9,472 bases of DNA, taken from assembly GCA_016280525.1 (NCBI GenBank), contig JAEEGW010000056.1:1-9472 (forward strand), written 5' to 3'. The notes under the pieces are model-generated. The model was not told the origin of the DNA. It saw nothing but the letters and a program-made list of their open reading frames with translations, and ran no database searches. Origin of the DNA: Clostridiales bacterium. GTDB lineage: Bacteria > Bacillota > Clostridia > Oscillospirales > CAG-272. The position numbers were made by a program, and so were the translations under genes. This document shows positions 6,365 through 9,472 of the stretch, one piece after another; position 1 is the stretch's first letter; every line of letters starts with the position of its first letter.

Positions 6365-6460
6365 AAATAATAAAGAAGAAAGAATAAATAATAAAAATCG
6401 GTGTCGCTACGCGACGAATATGGGTGGTCCCCACCCCTCACGGCGCTGCGCGCCACCCCC
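6364..6460. repeat. Second copy of the A-rich repeat end plus triloop hairpin cluster
   Basis: The first 32 nt (6364-6395) are identical to 455-486, and GGTGTCG follows in both. After that come three small hairpins with 3-nt loops: GTCGC-TAC-GCGAC (6403-6415), GGGTGG-TCC-CCACCC (6422-6436) and GGCGC-TGC-GCGCC (6442-6454). Unlike the copy at 455-632, no T-rich right arm with CGACACC is found downstream. This copy is therefore either truncated or joined to the C-rich repeat that starts at 6463. Confidence 0.65.
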
Positions 6461-6462
6461 CA

Positions 6463-6552
6463 TACCCCCCTGTCCCCTCCCGGGAACCCCCAACGCTCTC
6501 AAGTTCGCGTCGGGGAACCCCGGTCCCATCATTTTTACAAATGATGGGGCGG
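6463..6552. repeat. GC-rich structured repeat, copy 1
   Basis: Begins TACCCCCCTGTCC, then CCCGGGAACCCCC, a small hairpin ACGC (6493-6496) / GCGT (6507-6510), then GGGGAACCCCGGTCCC. A 10-bp hairpin CCCATCATTT (6525-6534) / AAATGATGGG (6539-6548) follows, and the copy closes with GGGGCGG. It aligns along its whole length with copy 2 at 6677-6765. The two hairpins differ in sequence between copies but remain paired. No credible coding frame is present. Confidence 0.7.
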
Positions 6553-6574
6553 ACGAACCCCGCTTGCGGTGACC

Positions 6575-6621
6575 CGAAGAAATCGGCGCGTCACTGCCGT
6601 GACTGTGCTTGATTTCTTTCG
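6575..6621. repeat. Nested inverted repeat between the GC-rich copies
   Basis: GAAGAAATC (6576-6584) pairs with GATTTCTTTC (6611-6620) with one bulged base, and inside it GTCAC-TGCC-GTGAC (6590-6603) forms a second stem. The structure lies in the spacer between copies 1 and 2. Its function is unknown; it could be part of a larger composite element. Confidence 0.45.
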
Positions 6622-6676
6622 ACCGCTGCGCTTTCCTCGCTTTGCTTTATCTACCATCGGCAGCGCAAAGCTCGTC

Positions 6677-6765
6677 TACCCCCCTGTCCACTCCCGTGAA
6701 CCCCCACCGCTATTCGCGGCGGGGAACCCCGGTCCCACAATCTCAAAAGAGATTGAGGGGCGCGG
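6677..6765. repeat. GC-rich structured repeat, copy 2
   Basis: A direct copy of the 6463-6552 repeat: TACCCCCCTGTCC, TCCCGTGAACCCCC, hairpin CCGC (6707-6710) / GCGG (6716-6719), then GGGGAACCCCGGTCCC, hairpin CAATCTC-AAAA-GAGATTG (6738-6755) and GGGGCGCGG. Flanking framework bases are conserved, while both stems have changed on both sides, keeping the pairing. The short palindrome GTAGGGGCGACC... begins immediately after it at 6769. Confidence 0.7.
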
Positions 6766-6768
6766 ATT

Positions 6769-6790
6769 GTAGGGGCGACCGTCGGTCGTC
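6769..6790. repeat. Short palindromic repeat, second copy
   Basis: GTAGGGGCGACC-GTC-GGTCGTC matches the palindrome at 6337-6358 apart from the 3-nt loop. The stem is 6-7 bp with a G-T wobble. No T-run follows it here, so it is unlikely to be a terminator in this position. Confidence 0.55.
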
Positions 6791-6804
6791 CGTTCTTTAC
6801 CCGT

Positions 6805-6831
6805 AAAAAAAGCCCCGATATAATATCGGGG
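6805..6831 (-). terminator. Strong intrinsic terminator for the minus-strand XRE gene
   Basis: Read on the minus strand, CCCCGATA (6831-6824) - TTA - TATCGGGG (6820-6813) forms an 8-bp stem with a 3-nt loop, followed after one C by seven T residues (6811-6805). It lies about 140 nt downstream of the XRE gene stop at 6972. Confidence 0.85.
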
Positions 6832-6860
6832 GGAAGGCGGGGGTTGGGGGGCGGATACAA

Positions 6861-6909
6861 GGGGTTCCCCGTTGCGAACATCGTGAGCAACAGGTGTTCA
6901 CGAGAGGGG
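6861..6909. repeat. Probable diverged inverted copy of the GC-rich structured repeat
   Basis: On the minus strand this reads CTCGTGAACACC, a stem GTTGC / GCAAC (plus-strand 6871-6875 and 6887-6891) with TTCGC at its 3' side, then GGGGAACCCC. That is the same order as the first half of copies 1 and 2. The second, variable hairpin is not evident. The match is partial, so the assignment is tentative. The rest of the gene-free interval up to 6971 shows nothing recognisable. Confidence 0.4.
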
Positions 6910-6971
6910 GAGATGAGCTCTCTTCAAAGGTTATGCTAACACGCGGTTTAAAATGCAAAATCAAACGGGTC

Positions 6972-7979
6972 TTAGTACTGCATAAATAACCACAGCAGAC
7001 CGCTGAAAAGAAGAAGTACGGCGATTATGATGCCGACTATCAAATTCTTAACAGATCTGCAACCCTGTTTTTTCAAGTATATAGAATATACCGCGGATGA
7101 GATCGGCACGGGGAGAAAAGCAAAGAATGTGAAAGCGGCGTTCTGCACGGGCGTATGTATTTTTGCAAACATTACTATAAATATAATATATGCCGCGAAA
7201 AAAGAAACTATTGATAATACAAACAGCAAAACTGAAATTGTATTTTGCTTTTTCGTCATTTTCTTCGGATAAGACGTTGTCGTTTCCCTGCGGGTGATAT
7301 TCTCAAACGCGGAATATTCTATCAGCTCTTTCTTTTTTATAATGAAAATATCCGACAAATATATCAAAAGAATATGATCATCCGTATCTATCCTGTTTTC
7401 TATCTGATTAAAATATATTTTATTCGTTTTTATATCTTCGTCATTCTGAATGACCGTTTGCGTAAAATACGTGTCGTAAACGTTATAAACAAACGTTTTT
7501 CCGGCAAAAAGTTTTATAAAAGGCGGTTTTCTTTTTTTATATAGTATGATATTTCTGATGATGCTTATGATGATGATAAATCCGGTAAAGACAACTACGT
7601 ATATAGAGGCTTGGTTTTTTGCATTTAAGACGGATAAAAGCGCCGCCGGTATCAGTAAAGATGAAAGAACTATCATACGTATAAGCGACCTGCGGTTTAT
7701 CTGCTTATATATCCGCTTTATTTCAACGTCGTCAAAGCTGAAAGCATAGTGCTCGCGCGGCTCGGGTACGTTTTTATCGTCGTACGTATCGCCGAGCAGA
7801 GTGTCAACGGATACGCCGAGGACTTTTTTAAGCAAAATCAGATTATCGACGGTCGGTACGGTCTTATCGGATTCCCACTGACTTACCGTCTGCCTTGATA
7901 CAAACAGTTTTTGCCCGAGTTCTTCCTGCGACAGTCCCGCCGCTTTTCTGTAATGCTGTATTTTTTCTCCAATGCTCAT
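6972..7979 (-). CDS. XRE-family HTH regulator fused to a five-TM, YcxB-like membrane domain
   Basis: A 335-aa protein. Residues about 4-61 form an XRE/Cro helix-turn-helix (IQHYRKAAGLSQEELGQKL, then SRQTVSQWESDKTVP and LKKVLGVSVDTLLGD). A linker leads to two membrane helices (about 99-119 and 125-147), a soluble segment (about 160-235, LFAGKTFVYNVYD ... NQIENRIDTDDHILLIYLSD ... IIKKKELI) that resembles the YcxB-like C-terminal domain, then three more helices (about 247-272, 278-302, 310-333). It is therefore a membrane-anchored DNA-binding protein that may sense an envelope or intramembrane signal; the signal is unknown. Start 7979 is set by GGAGGTGTG at 7982-7990 and by the promoter position. 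An upstream in-frame ATG at 8057 lies before that promoter and is rejected. The YcxB assignment is by resemblance and less certain than the HTH. Confidence 0.85.
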   Translation of the reverse strand: MSIGEKIQHYRKAAGLSQEELGQKLFVSRQTVSQWESDKTVPTVDNLILLKKVLGVSVDTLLGDTYDDKNVPEPREHYAFSFDDVEIKRIYKQINRRSLIRMIVLSSLLIPAALLSVLNAKNQASIYVVVFTGFIIIISIIRNIILYKKRKPPFIKLFAGKTFVYNVYDTYFTQTVIQNDEDIKTNKIYFNQIENRIDTDDHILLIYLSDIFIIKKKELIEYSAFENITRRETTTSYPKKMTKKQNTISVLLFVLSIVSFFAAYIIFIVMFAKIHTPVQNAAFTFFAFLPVPISSAVYSIYLKKQGCRSVKNLIVGIIIAVLLLFSGLLWLFMQY

Positions 7980-7982
7980 ATC

Positions 7983-8000
7983 ACACCTCCCATAAGGTGT
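7983..8000. promoter_or_regulatory. Dyad ACACCT-N6-AGGTGT: possible operator or ribosome-site hairpin of the XRE gene
   Basis: A perfect 6-bp inverted repeat spans the predicted transcription start (near 7998) and the Shine-Dalgarno. As DNA it is well placed to be an autoregulatory operator for the encoded HTH protein. As RNA, the 3' arm covers the AGGUG of the ribosome site just before AUG 7979. Either role is inference. Confidence 0.5.
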
Positions 8001-8004
8001 TTTT

Positions 8005-8033
8005 ATTATATCATACAGCGGCTCTGAGGTCAA
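8005..8033 (-). promoter_or_regulatory. Sigma-A promoter of the XRE membrane regulator gene
   Basis: On the minus strand, TTGACC (8028-8033), a 17-bp spacer and a perfect TATAAT (8005-8010) are present. The predicted start, near 7998, falls in the ACACCT/AGGTGT dyad. The gene can be transcribed independently of the isomerase gene that ends at 8078. Confidence 0.82.
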
Positions 8034-8077
8034 GAAAAAACCGCTTTCATTTGTCAAGCCGTGCTTGCGTAAAGTAT

Positions 8078-8905
8078 TTATGCGTTTTTATAAATCATCT
8101 CTCTAAATTTTACCGCTTTGTCGTGCGCGAGTTTTAAGAATTCAAGCTCGTCAAGCGATGAATAAATATCGTGCGTGTTTTTGCCCGGTTTGCTGTTTTT
8201 TGTCAGTTCAAACGTCAGCTCGCCTTTGTAGTTGTACTTTTTAAGCCTGTCCGCAACGGACTGCCAGTCGGTCACGCCGTCAAAGGGCATCATGTGCGAA
8301 TCGTCAAGCCATGTCATATTGTTTTTATCCGTCATTCCGAAGTTGTCGTTCAAATGCGTGCATACGAGCCGGTCGCCGTATTTTGCCGTCATATCTTCTC
8401 CGTAGTTATAGCACAGCTCGTGCCCGGTGTCCCAGCAGAAACCGACGTACGACGATCTGAACTGATCCATAAGCGCGTCAAGATATTCGGCGCCCTCCGT
8501 GTTTTCAAACGCTATGTTTATCCCTATTTTCTCCGCGCGTTTGACTATGCGGCAGAAACGCAGAAGACCTATATCCGTCGGCTCGTGCCTGTCCATGCCG
8601 ATTATCGCGTGGAAGATTATAAGCGGCACGCCCGCGTTCTTACATTCGTTTACGCATTCTATCAGCTTTTCTTTAACGTATTCGCCCTTGTCGCCGGGAC
8701 GCCAAAGCGCGTCGACCTCGGTAAAAGGCGCGTGCACGGACTGATACAGCAATCCGTTTTTGTCCGCAAGCTCCGCTATGCTTTTCGTTTTGCCGGGATG
8801 ATATGACGTAAAGAAGCCGTCGAAGCCGGCTTCTTTTATATTTGTGATTTTATCTTCAAGGCTGCTGTCAAATCCCAGCCCCGTGTTTATGCAAAGCTCG
8901 TACAT
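8078..8905 (-). CDS. Sugar phosphate isomerase/epimerase, TIM barrel (xylose isomerase-like)
   Basis: A 275-aa protein of the AP endonuclease 2 / xylose isomerase-like TIM-barrel superfamily (COG1082 type), which includes metal-dependent sugar and inositol epimerases, isomerases and dehydratases. Likely metal ligands and substrate residues seen in order are H58 (SVHAPF), H99 (IIFHAII), E134 (AFENTEG), D159 and H162 (CWDTGHE), H184 (CTHLND) and E233 (TFELT). Length is normal for the family and no signal peptide is present, so it is cytoplasmic. ATG 8905 overlaps the stop of the upstream trkH-like gene by one base (TAATG), with GGAG at 8915-8918, so translation is probably coupled. Nothing in the window identifies the sugar: the GH43-like gene is on the other strand and far away. 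The general family is confident; the reaction is not assignable. Confidence 0.82.
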   Translation of the reverse strand: MYELCINTGLGFDSSLEDKITNIKEAGFDGFFTSYHPGKTKSIAELADKNGLLYQSVHAPFTEVDALWRPGDKGEYVKEKLIECVNECKNAGVPLIIFHAIIGMDRHEPTDIGLLRFCRIVKRAEKIGINIAFENTEGAEYLDALMDQFRSSYVGFCWDTGHELCYNYGEDMTAKYGDRLVCTHLNDNFGMTDKNNMTWLDDSHMMPFDGVTDWQSVADRLKKYNYKGELTFELTKNSKPGKNTHDIYSSLDELEFLKLAHDKAVKFREMIYKNA

Positions 8906-9472
8906 TATTTTTTTCTCCAGGTAGCCGGGGATAAAAGTATTATCATAGGCATTATCTCAAGTCTGCCGAAGAGCATGTCAAACGCCAGAACTATTTTTGA
9001 GAATATCGAATAATCCGCGTAGTTTCCGGTAGGCCCTACCGCGCCGAAGCCCGGACCTATGTTGTTGAGGCACGCCATAACGCCGGAGAAGTTCGTCTCA
9101 AAGCTGAACCCTTCAAAACCGAAACGGTCAAACGAAACGAACAGAACGGAGATTATAACAACGGCTATATAAAGCGCTATGTAGTTAACCGCGGATTTTA
9201 CCGTCTCTTCCGGTACGGGTTCTCCGTCCATGTGCACCGTGTTGACGGAGCGCGGGTGGAGCATGTGGCGTATTTCTCTGATCGTATTTTTGAAAACTAT
9301 TATTATCCTTGATACTTTTACGCCGCCCGCAGTCGAACCGGCGCACGAGCCTACGAACATAAGGAAGATGAGAAGCGATTTGGTCAAAGCCGGCCACACG
9401 TCAAAGTTCGTTGTGGAAAAACCGCTTGTTGAAATGATTGACGCCGTCTGGAAAAACGCTTTTCTTACACAG
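8905..9472 (-). CDS. TrkH/KtrB-family potassium uptake channel subunit, C-terminal part
   Basis: 188 codons are visible and the gene continues past the right edge. Seen: the third P-loop QTASIISTSGFSTTNFDVW at the very start of the visible part, with the selectivity-filter glycine in TSGF; the LMFVGSCAGSTAGGVKVSRI motif; a cytoplasmic loop; a membrane helix (NYIALYIAVVIISVLFV); the fourth P-loop ACLNNIGPGFGAVGP; and the typical C-terminal GRLEIMPMIILL. This identifies the membrane subunit of a Trk/Ktr system, which imports K+ (or Na+-coupled K+) under control of a cytoplasmic TrkA/KtrA RCK subunit not present here. The frame remains open through to 9472, and the GTG at 9399 is internal. The stop at 8905-8907 overlaps the isomerase ATG. 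Confidence 0.92.
   Translation of the reverse strand, partial: CVRKAFFQTASIISTSGFSTTNFDVWPALTKSLLIFLMFVGSCAGSTAGGVKVSRIIIVFKNTIREIRHMLHPRSVNTVHMDGEPVPEETVKSAVNYIALYIAVVIISVLFVSFDRFGFEGFSFETNFSGVMACLNNIGPGFGAVGPTGNYADYSIFSKIVLAFDMLFGRLEIMPMIILLSPATWRKK

Noticed and set aside
6463..6765. Possible CRISPR array
   Set aside because: Only two direct copies about 90 nt long with a 124-nt spacer, internally hairpinned, and no cas gene; the geometry does not match an array.
6424..6890. Several short open frames in the GC-rich repeat block
   Set aside because: They are Pro/Arg-rich translations of C-rich repeats, with no ribosome site and no shared frame between repeat copies.
8041..8077. Possible terminator after the isomerase gene (CAAGC-ACG-GCTTG on the minus strand)
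   Set aside because: The stem is only 5 bp, and the T-run comes about 16 nt later, after an unrelated stretch, so it is not a convincing intrinsic terminator.
8171..8806. Long open frame (about 211 codons) on the plus strand opposite the isomerase gene
   Set aside because: It is a mirror frame of a clear minus-strand family member, with no ribosome site or recognisable motif.

Overview
The window looks like chromosomal DNA from a Gram-positive, probably uncultured, member of the Clostridia (Bacillota). The evidence is purine-rich GGAGG/GAGGTG ribosome binding sites, textbook sigma-A promoters, and gene families typical of that group: a LysM-CAP secreted protein, a YbbC/NamZ-type muramidase, a CFDSKK-type ArsC/Spx-like protein and an XRE regulator fused to membrane segments. 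There is no rRNA marker, so the taxonomic placement is inference. No tRNA, rRNA, CRISPR array, transposase or phage gene was seen.

Layout. (1) At 2-457 (+) lies the 3' part of a YjbQ/UPF0047 gene. It converges on a small ArsC/Spx-like gene (614-958, -). Between them is a palindromic, MITE-like repeat (455-632) that supplies the stop codons of both genes. (2) A secreted LysM-CAP protein (1073-1678, +) converges on a DUF1343/NamZ-type exo-muramidase gene (1745-2908, -), with a shared bidirectional terminator at 1696-1741. (3) Divergent from namZ, a near-consensus promoter at 2943-2971 drives a compact three-gene operon: a LuxE-like acyl-protein synthetase (2994-4109), a LuxC-like acyl-CoA reductase (4106-5371) and a family-43-like glycosidase (5373-6311). 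The genes overlap or are separated by 1 nt. (4) A gene-free block of about 660 bases (6312-6971) is packed with short palindromes and a GC-rich repeat. That repeat is present in two direct copies and one probable inverted remnant, and its hairpins are conserved in shape but not in sequence. (5) On the minus strand, reading from the right edge, are the C-terminal part of a TrkH/KtrB K+ channel subunit, a TIM-barrel sugar phosphate isomerase/epimerase translationally coupled to it, and an XRE-type membrane regulator with its own consensus promoter and terminator.

How the genes fit together. The most distinctive unit is luxE-luxC-GH43. LuxE homologues activate a carboxylic (fatty) acid as acyl-AMP and pass it through a cysteine to LuxC, which reduces it to an aldehyde. 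The nucleotide-site and acyl-transfer residues expected for both steps can be seen. Luciferase (luxAB) and the thioesterase luxD are absent, so this is not a light organ operon. It appears to be a non-luminous acid-to-aldehyde module transcribed with an apparently cytoplasmic glycosidase, and its substrate and purpose are unknown. NamZ and LysM-CAP are both linked to the cell wall, but they are separate transcription units. The two repeat blocks share an exact 32-nt segment and a common style of small hairpins with 3-nt loops, which points to a dispersed non-coding element family in this genome.
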